A DNA stretch of 64,000 nucleotides, taken from positions 77,645,343-77,709,342 of the forward strand of contig NC_021674.1 in assembly GCF_000247815.1 (NCBI RefSeq). The letters run 5' to 3'. Source of the DNA: Ficedula albicollis. Taxonomy: Eukaryota; Chordata; Aves; Passeriformes; Muscicapidae. Position numbers and translations under genes: made by a program. Positions 25,337 to 40,200 of this stretch are shown here, piece by piece. Under the pieces are notes generated by a model. It made no database searches. It was not told the DNA's origin and worked only from the letters and a program-made list of their open reading frames with translations. Each line of letters opens with the position of its first letter. Position 1 is the stretch's first letter.

Positions 25337-28300
25337 TGCACTGAGATCAGAATATATACCCATTTTTTACTCATTTCTGTCTCCAAGGGACTTTGAGCCT
25401 ATCACATTTATGGTTATTCTCCATACTTTTACATACACATATCTCCTAGTATTTTGAATTACATAAAATCCTATTACTATTAAAATGGAATGAGAACATG
25501 TGCACTATGCACTATTTAAAACTTTGTTACCAAGATGATTTACCTCTGTAGTGTAGAGACATGAATGAGAGGATCAGAAGATCAGAAGTACAGCTCTTTT
25601 CAAGCCTTACTCTTGTTCACTTCTCGGCAGAGTTCAAGGTAATGACCTCCTGCAGCCTTATTAATTTAAAATAAGTTTCTTGGATTCCATTCACCTTGTG
25701 TCAAGAAGTGATGATTTTGGCTGGGATATAGATGATTTTCCTCATAGCAGCTAGTATGGGCTGTGTTTTCAATTTGTGCTAAAAGCAGTGTTGATAACAC
25801 AGGGATGTTGTTATTATTGCTGAGCAGTGCTTGCACAGAGTCAAGGAATTTTCTGCTTCTCACCCCACCCCAGCAGTGAGGAAGCTGAGGGTACACAAGG
25901 AATTGGGAGGGAACACAGCTGGGACAGCTGACCCCAGCTGACCCAAGAAGGAAGGAGTGAGCATTTATAGTGATGGCGTTTTGTCCTCCAAATAACCTTT
26001 GTGTGTGATGGAGCCCTGCTTTCCTGGGAATGGCTGAACACCTGCCCACCCATGGGAAGTGATCAATGATGAGGCAAAACAGAAGCCTGAATGATATTTC
26101 TGAAAATAAATAATATCCAGGAATTACTAATGCACGTGTTGCATTTTTGGTTTATGCATTGAAAAGGTCTCATTCAAATCTCTCTGTTGTGTTGAATGAT
26201 TTCATGTAAGCAGACACTAGTCACAGATTCTTAAGCAGCCTGCTAACCAGTGTAACTCTGCCTCAGCTGAAGATCTGCCCTGAAGGTTATCATCTCCAGT
26301 TGGTTCTTTCTGTGGTTCCAGAAGCTGCTGCTTGTTGAATGCTCGTCCTCACTGAAAGTAAGCAGATATCACTCAGAAAAGAGACATGGAGTCTCAGTAA
26401 CTGCTACATTGAGGGGAACAAAAGACATTCTGTATGTTCTGCAGAAAGAGACAAAAAAGTGATAAGGAAGCTGCTTGGTTCTGAGCTTTCTTTTAACCTT
26501 AAAAACCCTCCTACCCATTAAGCATTGGCCCATTTGCAAAAAATTATGCTAATCCTACTGAAAGTAGTTGGGTTACTTTTAATGATCATGGAGGAAACAT
26601 TGAGACTGAATTATATTGTGAACAGTTTGAAGTATGACTGTCATCTACCTCTGCTCTCTACTCAGACTGTTAATGAAATACAGTGTTTATTGTCAAAAAC
26701 TCCTTTTTATAACAGGTAAATCATGGAGAAACATGGGGGAAATTCTTTACATTTTTAATTCATTCTTTGGAAGTCAAAATGCCACTGATCTCAACCCACA
26801 CAAGGAATTTTTTCACGCAGATCTCAAACTTCTCTTGTGAATGAGGGTGTTGTTCACCAAGTATTATGTGAAAGGCTTGGTCCTGGAGTGTTCTGACTGC
26901 TCCTTCAAGGAAGAGACTGTAGCTGGGACTATCAGTACTCAATACCCATCCAGAAAACTCCCAGAGAGGTTCTCAAATAATAAACTGAGTTTACTCAGTT
27001 CAGTAGAGACTTTAAAAGTGGATTCAGGTAGACTAAGTTTTTTTATCTAGTGAGTCTCTGGAGTCCCAGCTATGTCAGAACTTAACTCATAAGTCAATTT
27101 ATTTATATGGGCAACTATACAAGCCATCTGGCACAGGTTTATGTTTCATACTTCAGAGTATTTAAGTCGGTAGGAACCCAATAAATCTTCTATATTAATC
27201 TATAGCATGTCAAAAGTTGTTATCTTTCACCCACATACTCCTCTTTGGGGCCATTTGACTTGAGCTAAACTGAGCATTTCAGTCCTCTGGTGCCTGAAGT
27301 CCTAAATGCCACAGACCGGCACAAGCCAGGTGTCAACCAGCAAACAGGTTGAGTAAAAGTAGTTGGGGAATGTACAAGGTGATTTTTGTACTATGCATAA
27401 TAAAAACCCTGCAATGTCCCTGTCATCTGGCTGTAGACAAAAAATTATCCCTATTCACAAATTTTCCAATTTTTTAAGGTAAAGAACTCTTGAAGAACAC
27501 TGAAAAACAATATTTGGGTTTTATGCAGAATTGCACTGCTGGCACCGAGGAAGATACTTTTATCTTCCTAGATTTTAAGTCTGGGATTTGCATACATCAC
27601 ACAGGTTATAAAGCCTGAGAACACTGTGGTGGTGGCCAAAGTGATACCTACATTACAGCAAGTTTTTTAAAGCCCAAAACATGGTTTTGGCCTTAGGTTA
27701 TGGTCTACTGTTTTGATACATAATAGTTCCTGTATTCGCTTACTTAAATGTCTTAATCTCACTTTAAAGTTTTCTATAATTTCTCTTTTAGCCATCCAAT
27801 GATTTTATGTTTTCATCAGCTCTTCTGAGGGGTCTATAACCAGGACGCATGATTATTCTCTTACTAAAACTTAGTGACTCCTGTTGATGTCCCATCACTA
27901 ATAATATTTAGGCACCAATCAGGTAATGAACATACAAGCTACTACTTGCCAGTAACTCATATTCTTTAAATAGTTAACACTTTTAAAAAATTAAAAAATA
28001 TGGAGAAATTTTATATCATCAACAGTGTTGATTTCTTCAGCCTGGCATATAAACTTTATGGGTTTGATCTGAATTAAACCTTTATATTCTCATATTACAT
28101 CTACTTTTCCATAGAGCTCTACACACAATATAAAAGGATCAGAACTAAATGGGATTCCTGTAAAATGTCATGTATCTCTGTCTATAAGTAGCATTTTATT
28201 TTAAATAAAGAATTTCAAGAGTTTATAAGAGAGAAGGAAATGGAACTGATTAAAAAGTTAGCATTTCCATTTCTGACTTTCAAATTAGCATTTTTTTTTC

Positions 28301-28639
28301 TCTCTTTTTGAAGAATGATATATAATGGGACATCAGAATCCAACAAGTATGAATTGTAGGCATTAATTTACTTAGGACATGAAATTCACTGGAATCATTA
28401 ATGCTGAGTTGAACAACTTATTCAGGGAGTGCTTTATGACCTGAAACTCTGTGCTACTAGAAGCTAGTATTGTGACTTTCATTCTAGAAATGATAAATAA
28501 ATAAAAATAATTCAGAACTTTCCATTTCTTATTGATTTTCAAAACCCAGTCTTCTCAGGTTCCCCAATGACAGATTCAGATGCTTCATGTCAGGTGTGCC
28601 CACTTCTGTCTGTATCAAAAAAACACTTTTTTTCTTTCT
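25337..28639. other. AT-rich sequence, no gene recognised
   Basis: Unique non-coding DNA with open frames under 130 codons and no domain or splice evidence. No mobile element recognised. Confidence 0.5.
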
Positions 28640-29506
<867 letters not shown>

Positions 29507-29845
29507 GTCTTTGTTTATATAAAGCTTGAGTAAAAAAGGAGTCATACTTTTGTTATAAACTTTGTATTATATGTCAATAGAATGATTAGGACATAAACAT
29601 GAAAGTTTGTGTTTAGAAAATATTCTAAATCCCAGCGACAATATTTGCATCTGAATACACCTATTATGCTGAATATATGTATGATGTTGACACGCATGGG
29701 AAACAATTTAGTTTCTTGTGGTAACTTTCATAGATCATGTACTTTTGATCACCTCCTATTTTTTAGAAGCCTATCCTGTCTTCTTTTCATTATGTTTGTG
29801 ATGGATGATTGCAGCTGATCAGTGGAGTGGATTGTTAGAAATCTC

Positions 29846-29861
29846 AAAAAAAAAAAAAAAA

Positions 29862-29911
<50 letters not shown>
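29846..29911. repeat. A16-G50 homopolymer composite
   Basis: Sixteen A (29846-29861) run straight into fifty G (29862-29911). A G run this long is exceptional in vertebrate DNA. It would be a strong G-quadruplex former and is hard to replicate and sequence. It may be a sequencing or gap-filling artefact. Confidence 0.85.
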
Positions 29912-29912
<1 letters not shown>

Positions 29913-30909
29913 AGTGTATAGGGCCTGAACATTAAATTTTAAGTAGAAGGTACTATCCATTGTGGCTGACTAAAATAAGAAAAACTTGATTACAAATTGA
30001 AAGATAAAACTTCTTCTACCGAGGAATGAGGTATTTTTTCACTGTATGTTTATTCTGAAAGTTTTCTGCTTTTGACATTTAACATTCTTATTAAAAGGAA
30101 GAAATGTTTTTATATTCTTTAAAATTTTTCCTCTCCTTTCGAAAGCTGGAAAACAGTACTCTTTATACTGAATTAGATGGCTTTTTCAGCAGTGGGAAAT
30201 AGAAATAAAACAACAACAAGAAAAAAATAAACCTCTGAAAATGTCAGGAAGGTTTTATTGATAACTACTTGAGATAAGCTGCATTTTAAATATGTTCCTG
30301 AAAAGTTGGAAAGACCTCAATGGAATCATAATCGAGTACAATTGAAAATGTGAATAAGCCACATTACAGTGAGATAAACTACTTACTTTACCTATCACAA
30401 ATAAGTCTATGAGGTAATTCAAAATGTTCAATGTGTCTGTGAGAAGAACAGGTTCCCTTTCACATTCACTCTTCATTATTACCAATTTTATTGTAAAGGA
30501 AGATAAAATCATATTGTGGGAAATTGATAAAAGTGTTTGTCTTTGGTCAATTTTGTTTGATTTTGATTTTGTTTGTTTGTTTGTGGATTGATTTGGGTTT
30601 TGCTTTTTTTTAATGTATAAGATATGGATTTTCTCATAATGGATTAAAAACCTTATCCAGGATGTATGGGATTCCCCATTCCTATCTCAAATAAAGGTTT
30701 GATAATCTTTGTTTGACATCTGTGAAATCTATGGCCTGCCTTAAGTGGAAGGTCATCCTAAGTGATCATAAATTTTTCTGTTCTGAAAATGCTTACACTT
30801 ATGAATCCATGAGTGATGTAGATTCATCAGCAATTTCCTCTTCCCAAAGACATAATAAAAGCTTATTTTTACAACATCATTTCATTACATGCAAGCATTT
30901 AAGTCTATG

Positions 30910-31159
<250 letters not shown>

Positions 31160-31841
31160 GTATACATGTCACTTTATGCAAATGTAAAAATATGATCCAT
31201 TGTTATTATGTCAAAGCTCAGTTCTGAAAAATCTCTTCTGGATCTTAATGTGACTATCCAAATAAGAACTCTCTCATGCCCAAATGGTCATCAAGAATGC
31301 CTCCTATGCCTCTTTGAGACCAATTGTAAGCTTTTCCATTAACTTTAACAGTGACTACATAAAACCTTAATTTAACTTTAAATTTGGCAAATTTAAGTCA
31401 CCTGTTAGAATATGAAAATATTCTCCTATTTTATATGGTTAATAATAAAAATGAATGTTCTAAGTTTATTTGAATTTTTTTGCAGTCTACCTTTAAATAC
31501 ATATATTTGTTTCTTATAATAAAATCTTAGCTTCTAGAAATTTACTGTAAATTATTTATTTTTTTGTTGCTTTCCAAATGAAAAATGAAAATATTTCCCT
31601 GGCTTATGTTGTACAGCTGAAACAGCTACATTTCACACAAAGGGCCTCAACTCTGTACTAAAATCTTATTAGTAGTTACTTTCCCTAAGAAGAGGAACAG
31701 GCGTGCTGGCGGTCCACTTAGCATTAAGCAAGGTTTTTTTTGTTATGGTGTTAGCTTCAACCCAGAGCTACTGTAGTAAAAGTTTCCAAATCTATGTATC
31801 ATTAAAGCAATCCTATGGAAGGTTCTTGGTTTTGTTTTGTT

Positions 31842-31985
31842 TGATTTGCAGGATTAGATAGTTATCTTTCTATTGGAAGTTACAGACCAATATATAAATC
31901 CTGATTTGCAGGATTAGATAGTTATCTTTCTATTGGTAGTTACAGACCAATATGAAACTTGGAAGTTACAGACCAATATGAAACT
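31842..31985. repeat. 52-bp duplication plus a third partial copy
   Basis: Copies at 31842-31893 and 31902-31953 share TGATTTGCAGGATTAGATAG and following bases with one substitution (period 60). The end of the unit (GTTACAGACCAATATGAAAC) is repeated again at about 31964-31983, only 26 bp on. A nested, two-step duplication is implied. Confidence 0.88.
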
Positions 31986-33949
31986 GTGATTAAATGTGTA
32001 TCCTCTTCACAGAATATAGGCATCTCATTAAAATTGATAATTGAGCTGAGTAATATCTATTTCTTCATGCTACTGACTATTTCAGCCTTGCAGTGCCTAA
32101 TACAAAAATTTCTAAATAAATACCATAGCAAAATATACATTTTCAAATAGGAAAACCAAAACAAATCAAAACAAAAACGCTGTTGTAACATTTATAAATG
32201 TTTTGCACATTTTAAACCCAAAGTTTAAAATCAAATAATTGTATTTTAATATCACAATCAAAAGCATCTTCTTCCTGGCAACACCTGTGCAGAGCAGAAC
32301 AGAACAAAGGCGCTGTGAAAAGCTACTTCTATGAAGAGCACAGGTCATATTTATTTGCTTGTTTTGCTTCTTGGATGAAGATCAGCATCCTAGTAAATTG
32401 AGCTATCCATTTTAGATAACACAGTAGCAGGGACAACATGGAGGTGGAATTCATGGGGAATTATCATCCATTTCTATCTCGTCTCTACCTCTTTCTCAGA
32501 CAGCCATTATGTTACTATTATGTTCATGGAAAACTTTTTCCAAAATGTCATTATAAGATTTGGGTAAAATGCCTGACTCATTTTGGAAAAAAATATTCAA
32601 GATTTTTTTTATCTGTAATCTTAAATGAGACCAAATGTCCAAGTGTTAAAGAAAATAGATGTTCAAAAATTGTCCACATAAATTAATGCTTCTTATTCTT
32701 TCAAGGTTTAAAACTTTTTTTTTAAATAGTTAATAATTTTACTTTAAAAAAATCAGTTATATTAATTAATTAATTGCCTTTTGGAAAGTATATTCAAATA
32801 GAAAACAAAATTATCTTTTACAATCAAAAAATCAAACCAAATAAATTTGTCACAACTACTCTTGTAAACAATTTTACTTTTAGAAGACAGGCATTTTCTG
32901 CCAGCAAATGCTAGGTCTTGTGAAAAGGTTTTAATTACTTTCATTAAAATTTGTATTTTAGTGACAAATGATGCTGACAAGTACTTTCATTAATATGTGT
33001 GATTAATAAGCAGTATAACTGAACCTAATATTTTCTAAATTAAGAATTCAAGTGATTAAGCAACAGTTCTGTGCATTTGGTAGCAGACCTCAGATATAAG
33101 CAACATGATATAAAGGTTTAAAAAACTCCATGAATCCTTGTTTGTTAGAACCAAGTCCCAATAGCAAGGATTCCAGTACCATACAAAATCCTTAAGCAGT
33201 TACCTTCCAGAATTTAATGATGGAACTGAATTAAATAAGAAGCAGACTAAGTACTTTCAAAGCCTGACATATATTACTTTTGGTTTTAAGACAAAAGGGT
33301 CCAAAGTCCCAGAACTGTGCTGCCAGTACCCAGTAATAGCTAAATTTTCTGTTCCCAGCTGAAAAGGCTTTCAGACCTAGACCAAGGTTGGTCATCAAAG
33401 ATGAGAGAGAAATGGCACAGTACTAGAAGTCTGCATTTTAAGAAAAGTCTTAAATATAAATACATGGAGGATTTATTAGATATTACAATTTTTCCTATAT
33501 GATTTGCATTTCAGGATATTTTTCATAGGTTCAAAATAGACCAAATCCCATGAGGAGCCAAATGTGCTGCTCTTGTACTAGGTGCAGGACAGTTTGTGTC
33601 TATCTAATTGGATCCCAATTTCCTGCCAGATGTCAAGTCTGAAGTTCAGTTTGAAGCTAACATACCTAGGTTTGGATACCTTTAGATAGGTGCCAAAAGC
33701 AGAGGATTTCTTAGATCATATCGTGCTTAAACAGTGAAACTTAGAGAAAACTTAACCTCTATGTTACTGCCTAGTAATCTCAACCTGTGAGTGGCATGTA
33801 CTGACAACAAGTGGCAATTAGACAGATATAAGGGATGTTTTGCTATTTCACTAATGGGGAAATATTGACAAAGGAAACAGTGGAAATTACTAAATTAGTG
33901 TATATATAATAAAGAGATAACTAATAATATGTTCTCTTAAATCAGTCCT
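31986..33949. other. AT-rich sequence, no gene recognised
   Basis: Unique low-GC DNA with a TTAATTAATTAATT run at about 32760-32775. No exon, RNA or element is supported. Confidence 0.5.
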
Positions 33950-35039
33950 CTTTCCCTTTCCCTTTCCCTTTCCCTTTCCCTTTCCCTTTCCCTTTCCCTT
34001 TCCCTTTCCCTTTCCCTTTCCCTTTCCCTTTCCCTTTCCCTTTCCCTTTCCCTTTCCCTTTCCCTTTCCCTTTCCCTTTCCCTTTCCCTTTCCCTTTCCC
34101 TTTCCCTTTCCCTTTCCCTTTCCCTTTCCCTTTCCCTTTCCCTTTCCCTTTCCCTTTCCCTTTCCCTTTCCCTTTCCCTTTCCCTTTCCCTTTCCCTTTC
34201 CCTTTCCCTTTCCCTTTCCCTTTCCCTTTCCCTTTCCCTTTCCCTTTCCCTTTCCCTTTCCCTTTCCCTTTCCCTTTCCCTTTCCCTTTCCCTTTCCCTT
34301 TCCCTTTCCCTTTCCCTTTCCCTTTCCCTTTCCCTTTCCCTTTCCCTTTCCCTTTCCCTTTCCCTTTCCCTTTCCCTTTCCCTTTCCCTTTCCCTTTCCC
34401 TTTCCCTTTCCCTTTCCCTTTCCCTTTCCCTTTCCCTTTCCCTTTCCCTTTCCCTTTCCCTTTCCCTTTCCCTTTCCCTTTCCCTTTCCCTTTCCCTTTC
34501 CCTTTCCCTTTCCCTTTCCCTTTCCCTTTCCCTTTCCCTTTCCCTTTCCCTTTCCCTTTCCCTTTCCCTTTCCCTTTCCCTTTCCCTTTCCCTTTCCCTT
34601 TCCCTTTCCCTTTCCCTTTCCCTTTCCCTTTCCCTTTCCCTTTCCCTTTCCCTTTCCCTTTCCCTTTCCCTTTCCCTTTCCCTTTCCCTTTCCCTTTCCC
34701 TTTCCCTTTCCCTTTCCCTTTCCCTTTCCCTTTCCCTTTCCCTTTCCCTTTCCCTTTCCCTTTCCCTTTCCCTTTCCCTTTCCCTTTCCCTTTCCCTTTC
34801 CCTTTCCCTTTCCCTTTCCCTTTCCCTTTCCCTTTCCCTTTCCCTTTCCCTTTCCCTTTCCCTTTCCCTTTCCCTTTCCCTTTCCCTTTCCCTTTCCCTT
34901 TCCCTTTCCCTTTCCCTTTCCCTTTCCCTTTCCCTTTCCCTTTCCCTTTCCCTTTCCCTTTCCCTTTCCCTTTCCCTTTCCCTTTCCCTTTCCCTTTCCC
35001 TTTCCCTTTCCCTTCCCCTTCCCCTTCCTCTTTCTCTTT
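33950..35039. repeat. (CCCTTT)n hexanucleotide array, about 177 copies
   Basis: A pure hexanucleotide tract spans 33950 to about 35014 (about 1065 bp), then decays through CCCCTT and CTCTTT variants to 35039. As in the TTTC array, the variant edge is on the right. The minus-strand translation is a long Glu-Arg or Gly-Lys repeat, which is not a gene. The AAAGGG strand has a GGG every 6 bp, so G-quadruplex or triplex formation is plausible. It is one base away from the telomere hexamer in the sense CCCTAA versus CCCTTT, but no telomeric unit is present. Confidence 0.97.
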
Positions 35040-36391
35040 CAAGTAAAAACATCCTCCAAAGACAGCTATTGTTCTGCCATGTTTCTGGAAAGCCAAAACA
35101 GAGAACTCCTAAGCATTTCAGATCAAATCTGGTTGCTGCTGAAAATGTTTAGTACTTTTTCTTCGTAAAACATGTAAAAGAGAACAGGAGGAAGAAGGGA
35201 ACAGAGGAAAAAAAGAAAAAAGAGAGGACAGATCTCATTCTCAGTTTCCTCATTGTTGCAATATCTGTCCCCTCAGATAACTGACTAACTTCCAGTAAGG
35301 AAAAAGCAAAAGCATAAGCAAAGCCATCAACAAGACTAGGAAACTCAAAACAGCTTGCAGAAAACCAAGAGGGGCTGTTAATTCTCCTCCCTGGTATGCT
35401 CCATTGCTTGTTTATTGATGCAGATGGGATAGAGGGAATATGGCTGTGAATTAACATAAAAAGTGAGAAATCAGTGATAATAATGCTCAATTCTAGAGGA
35501 CAGAATAGTTGGTTATAGATTTTAACCATCCCAGATTTATTGTCTTCTATTTGAAAACCACAAGAGGACTTGGGTATTCCTCATTGTTTCTGTAGATTTG
35601 GTCCATGTCCTTTAGCACTGAAATATTAATATTAAATCTGGAGATTGGTGTTTAATTTGATTTCATAGATCAGTTAGACAACCAAGGGAGCAGATAATTG
35701 GATAGCTGCAGTCTGCTCTTCAATATAGAGGGTCTTTTACAAACCTGACAGTCCACTTATTTTTTGGATTTAGTGGTTGAATAATTCGCTGCAGAGAATA
35801 ATTTTCAAATGTTGTAATAATTTCTTAGAGTCCTTTAAGCAGAGGGATCTGGTAACAAAGAAGCCATCATCTAATTTCATTTCTAATGTAATTGTAGGTG
35901 TTGATGACCATATAAAACCTCTCAGTGACACTGATGAGACAATCCCAAATGTCATTTCTCCAAAATGTACTGATATGACTGACTTGAATACTTAGGTTCT
36001 CCAGTTGAGTCCTGGAAACTGGGCTATCAAGCATTACTGTCTTCAGGATTCACTCCCCCTTGTGGCAATAAGTCACAACAATTGATGTGGTTTGCACATT
36101 TTGCGTCTTTGTTTATTAAACAGTTCCTGCTACTGTTATTACCTGAGACAACAGTTATGCCGGCATTGAGTCTGACAGTTGTAAAGACAAATGAAACATA
36201 ATGTTTCAATTCCATTTTGTACCAGTGTCTGTTCACACATAGTGTATGCATATTGTTAATGTATATGCAACAATAAACAGTCACATCACAAATATTTAAG
36301 CACACTGACTCAGTCTGAAGTACAACAAAGACAACAACCAGCAAATCTTCCCTAAAATATTTCCTAACTACATTTAAAATACCCAACTTAC
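35040..36391. other. Non-coding sequence, possible conserved block on its right
   Basis: No gene is recognised at 35040-36030. The stretch at about 36045-36330 has mixed, unrepetitive composition with AT-rich transcription-factor-like words (TTTGTTTATTAAACAG, ATGCATATTG). It directly follows the candidate exon in the minus-strand direction, so intronic conservation is possible. Confidence 0.35.
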
Positions 36392-36485
36392 TTTCAAAGG
36401 ATTTCTTGCTGCTGCTAAACTGTCTTATCATTTCAGAGGCAGTCTGCAGCAGATCCTCCATAGGAACATATAAGACTTTGTAATA
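36392..36485 (-). CDS. Candidate internal coding exon, gene unknown
   Basis: On the minus strand a 94-bp segment is bounded by an acceptor-type ACGCATTCAG (AG at 36487-36486) and a strong donor GTAAGT (36391-36386). It would start in phase 0 and end in phase 1, encoding 31 residues beginning YYKVLYVPMEDLLQTASEMI. Codon choice (GAG, GAT, CTG, CTG, CAG, AGC, AAG) is more exon-like than anything else in the window, and the peptide has a plausible amphipathic helix. Against it, the polypyrimidine tract of the acceptor is weak, and the surrounding frame stays open from 36566 to 36027, so openness proves nothing about the boundaries. I do not recognise the protein family. Confidence 0.3.
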
Positions 36486-37224
36486 CTGAATGCGTTTTGC
36501 AGAGGTACTGCATGCACTGCTGAATAATGAAGTACTTAATATTCTGCAGAATGTCAAGCTTTTCAATTTATGACACCCAGGTTACTTCAGCATAGTGGAT
36601 AAAGTTTTATTTTTTACTAACTTGAAATTAAAAATAAATTGGACACTAGATCATGCTTTAAAATCACACTCTATTAAAAAAAAGTTTTAGATGAACTGTA
36701 AGGTTATCTGGAACATCCACTGGAATGGGCAGAAAAGTGGCCATATGCTAATGCAGAAGGTGTGGGTATGCGGGGTCATAAGGGTAAAAGCAATTACATT
36801 TTTTAAGCATAAAATTGTGAGGGGCTGGCAAGATTAGCTGCCTAGTAGTTAGTGTGCCAGGTGGAACCCAACTCATAAAAACCTGAGACAAAAACCAGAG
36901 TATTTTGAGAACTGAATAATTTTCTATTGGTAGCAGACTAGAAACTGGGTGCAGAGGTTTAAGGAGACAAAAGAAGCTCTCCTGTCCTCTCTGCCTACCC
37001 TTTTACCCAGTTCTTTTCCATATGGAAATAAAACACAACTGTGATCATATTGTGTACCATGCAGCAGGAATGGTAAGATCAGAGAAGCAGATTGTTCACA
37101 CACAAAAGAATTTGCAGAGTGTGAACTATATATATGAAATGTAGGACACAAACAAAAAAAGGATGTACTGCTACAATTCTGAAAAAGGTCCATAAGTCTT
37201 CTGTGTTCTGAGCATGCAGAAAGC

Positions 37225-37280
37225 AAAAAAAAAAAAAAAAAAAAGGGGGGGGGGGGCAAAAAAAAAAAAAAAAAAAAAAA
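37225..37280. repeat. A20-G12-C-A23 homopolymer composite
   Basis: Twenty A, twelve G, one C, then twenty-three A. Its layout closely resembles the A24-G14-A25 tract near 18.4 kb, although the flanking sequences are unrelated. Confidence 0.8.
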
Positions 37281-40200
37281 GAAGTTATTTCTTTTCTTCT
37301 TCAAGAGTGTTTTATCTTCTATGAAGAAAAAATCTGAGTATAAAGGAGGCCTTCCTGACAGCATAAAGTGTGTAGCATATGTTAAGTTACAGGAAACCTG
37401 TAAAATGTTGCTCATTGATTTTTTTCTTTTGTTAAGTTTAAACCTTGCAGTGGAGACTGACTGTTGTAAGTGCTAAACTACTAAGAATTAAACATACTCA
37501 TAATTACTTCTGGCAGTGGTGTCAAAGGAAAAAAAATCATGGTGCTACTCTTAATTTGGAAATTAACATCTTGTCTTCATTTTCTTTTCCAGTTTAATGA
37601 AAAAAGTGGCTAAAACGAGAGAGTTTTACATGTCATGCTTTAAAATATTATGTTAAATCTCCGTTAATAATGTTTTAAGTGTAAAGACTAGAGATTGTAG
37701 GAACTGCTGTTTAAAAAAAACAGCAGCACAAGAACACCTGTAAGATCCAGTACAATTTCCAAATAAAAGGAATAAAAAGCAAAGCAATAGGGCAACCAAA
37801 AGATGGCAAATGGATTTGTTGTCTAGAGACAATCTGAGCCCAAGTTGGTGCCATTTAAACAAATATACTGAAATTGAACTGCAAGCTAGATCCATAGGAA
37901 CAATTGAATATTAAGTGAGATTCCTAAGAACTCTAAAGAGATGTGTAAGTGAATTTACAGGGAATACTGCATGAATTGATAATGACAAATTCACCAAATT
38001 CTCTGAGTAAATGGTTTCCAGATGTTCACTGTTCCCATTATTGTTGGAATCCAAAGACACATGGACACGTATGAAGACATATGAGTATAATTTCAGGCCA
38101 TTTTAAAACGAGCTACTTCATCAGTTATGTAGATGCCCTTTGTTTTTTGTTTTTTTTTTCCCCTAATATTTCTGTTGATCTAAGGGTTTCCATATAAGGA
38201 TATTATTGAGATTCAAGACTCAAGTATATTCTCCACTAGTATTAGGTATTTGATATGACTAAATCTACTTTTCTTACAAAAACACACTATGTACTGATCT
38301 GCATTACAGATACTCAAACTAATTTAAAAATTTGGAAAAGAGATATTACTGATTTGTGTGCAATATGAATTTCATATATGTGAAAACTGAGAAGGATCTT
38401 AGACCTTCTGGGTTTTGTTTGTACCCAATGTCCTTGTGAAAACTTGTTGTATTCATTACTGTGAAGTACGTCCTCCTTCAAGTGATAGATTTATATTTAG
38501 TAATTGATTAAGTCTGAGATTGCTTTTATGCAAATTTAGCCATCAAAACTGAAATGCCTTTTCTTAGTTTTCTGTGTGGAGAATGAAGAGACACGTTCTT
38601 GCAGAGGAGGTTTCTGCCTAACCCAAAACAGATATCAAAGGCAGTGGTGACAAGTTGCTTTTTGGGAGTTTGCAATTTACTTTCAGAAGGTCTTAGCCTT
38701 AGGCCCACGACAAGGATCCTAGACAATTCCTTAGTTTTGACACATAACTCTAGTTGTTGAATTTATATGAAAGGAATAATTTCCTTAAATTATCACAAAC
38801 ATTACAGTGTGAAGGGCCATTCATTGGTCTGCTTGATTCCTGTCTCTGACAGGAGCTTACAAGAGATACTTGACAGAATACACAAAAATTAAGCCATGGA
38901 CAGCTAAGAAACTGCTTTTCTATATGATACTTTTCAACTTGATTAATCAGATCTTGGTTTGTGTCTTCAAGCAACAAGATGAATATGAATTCTCATTTCT
39001 GGATGTTAAACTTATTAATTATCCTTGAAGATAAAGAGCATAAAACCCCAAGAAAAGAATTTCAGCACTTTGTTTAAGTGGAGTTAAAGATCTGTGCTAC
39101 CTATTGATAAAACAAGCAACTTCTGCTGCTCTGGGTTCTACCATAGCATAACTCTTGGTGACAAATGAACTCTGTCAGGGCAGGTAGTTCAATGTTGCTT
39201 TCTGCCATGAAAATACAGTGTGACCACACAGCTCCTAAGGCAAATATTATTCTCCCAGAATGTTCTGCTCCAAGTTATAATTTGCACATTCCAACCAGTC
39301 ACGCAATGAAAAGTTAAAGAGAAGCTTGTAGAGGAAATCAAGCATATTGGGTTATGTTTTGTGATACATGGTTCAGTATTAAGCACTGGAAAATAAGATG
39401 TATATGATATGAAGAGAAATCCCATGTACATTTGAATACTTCTTACACATAAAGGCTTTTAAATAATAAATTAGAATGATATAAAAGGAGAACTGTAGTA
39501 TCACAATGTGCAAAAAACCCGTCATTTAAATTATCCTCTAAACACAGGTTCTGTGGTTGCACTAAAAATGCAATATAATAGCATTAGTTTCATAGCAATT
39601 ATAATGTATATAACCTTGGTCAATATTAAATGATGTGAATGACAGTAACCTCTGTACCAACGCATTATGCTCCATCAAAATATGGAAGTATAAAAAATAC
39701 GTGGCTTCATCATTATTGTTTGGCCTATTATTAATTTAAAATTACAATTATAATTAGTACTTTAGACTTTAAGCCTTGAAATAATGCATGACACTCTTCA
39801 GATAAACAATCTGCCTATACTGTATCTGCAGAAATAATCAAGTCATAAATTCTTTTACAGAATAAATGAAAGTCTATGTTTTGCTCTAAAGAAGTCCTTT
39901 GCATTACTTTTCAGAGATCTATATAAGAAGTAGATGATCACACAAGTCTTCAAACTTTGTATTTTCAGAGGTGCACAAGCTGAGTACTCAATTTTATTTT
40001 TTTTTTCTGTTGCATTCTTTCCATTCAGGATTAAAAACATCAGGCTAGACTCTTCTGGAAGAATCTTGCACAGAAGCTTTAAATTTGTGGGGTTAAGACA
40101 TTTCAAAGTCACAAGATTTGGACTTTTATTGACTTTCTTTAAACATAAAGGAAATACAATATGCAATAGTCAAGTTGACATCCACTGGAGTTCCTAAATA

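Noticed and set aside
33950..35039. Interstitial telomeric repeat
   Set aside because: The unit is CCCTTT, not CCCTAA, and I saw no telomeric unit within the array or its edges.
33937..35096. 371- and 384-codon minus-strand frames of Glu-Arg and Gly-Lys repeats
   Set aside because: They are translations of the CCCTTT array; several frames are open at once and the unique flanks add nothing protein-like.
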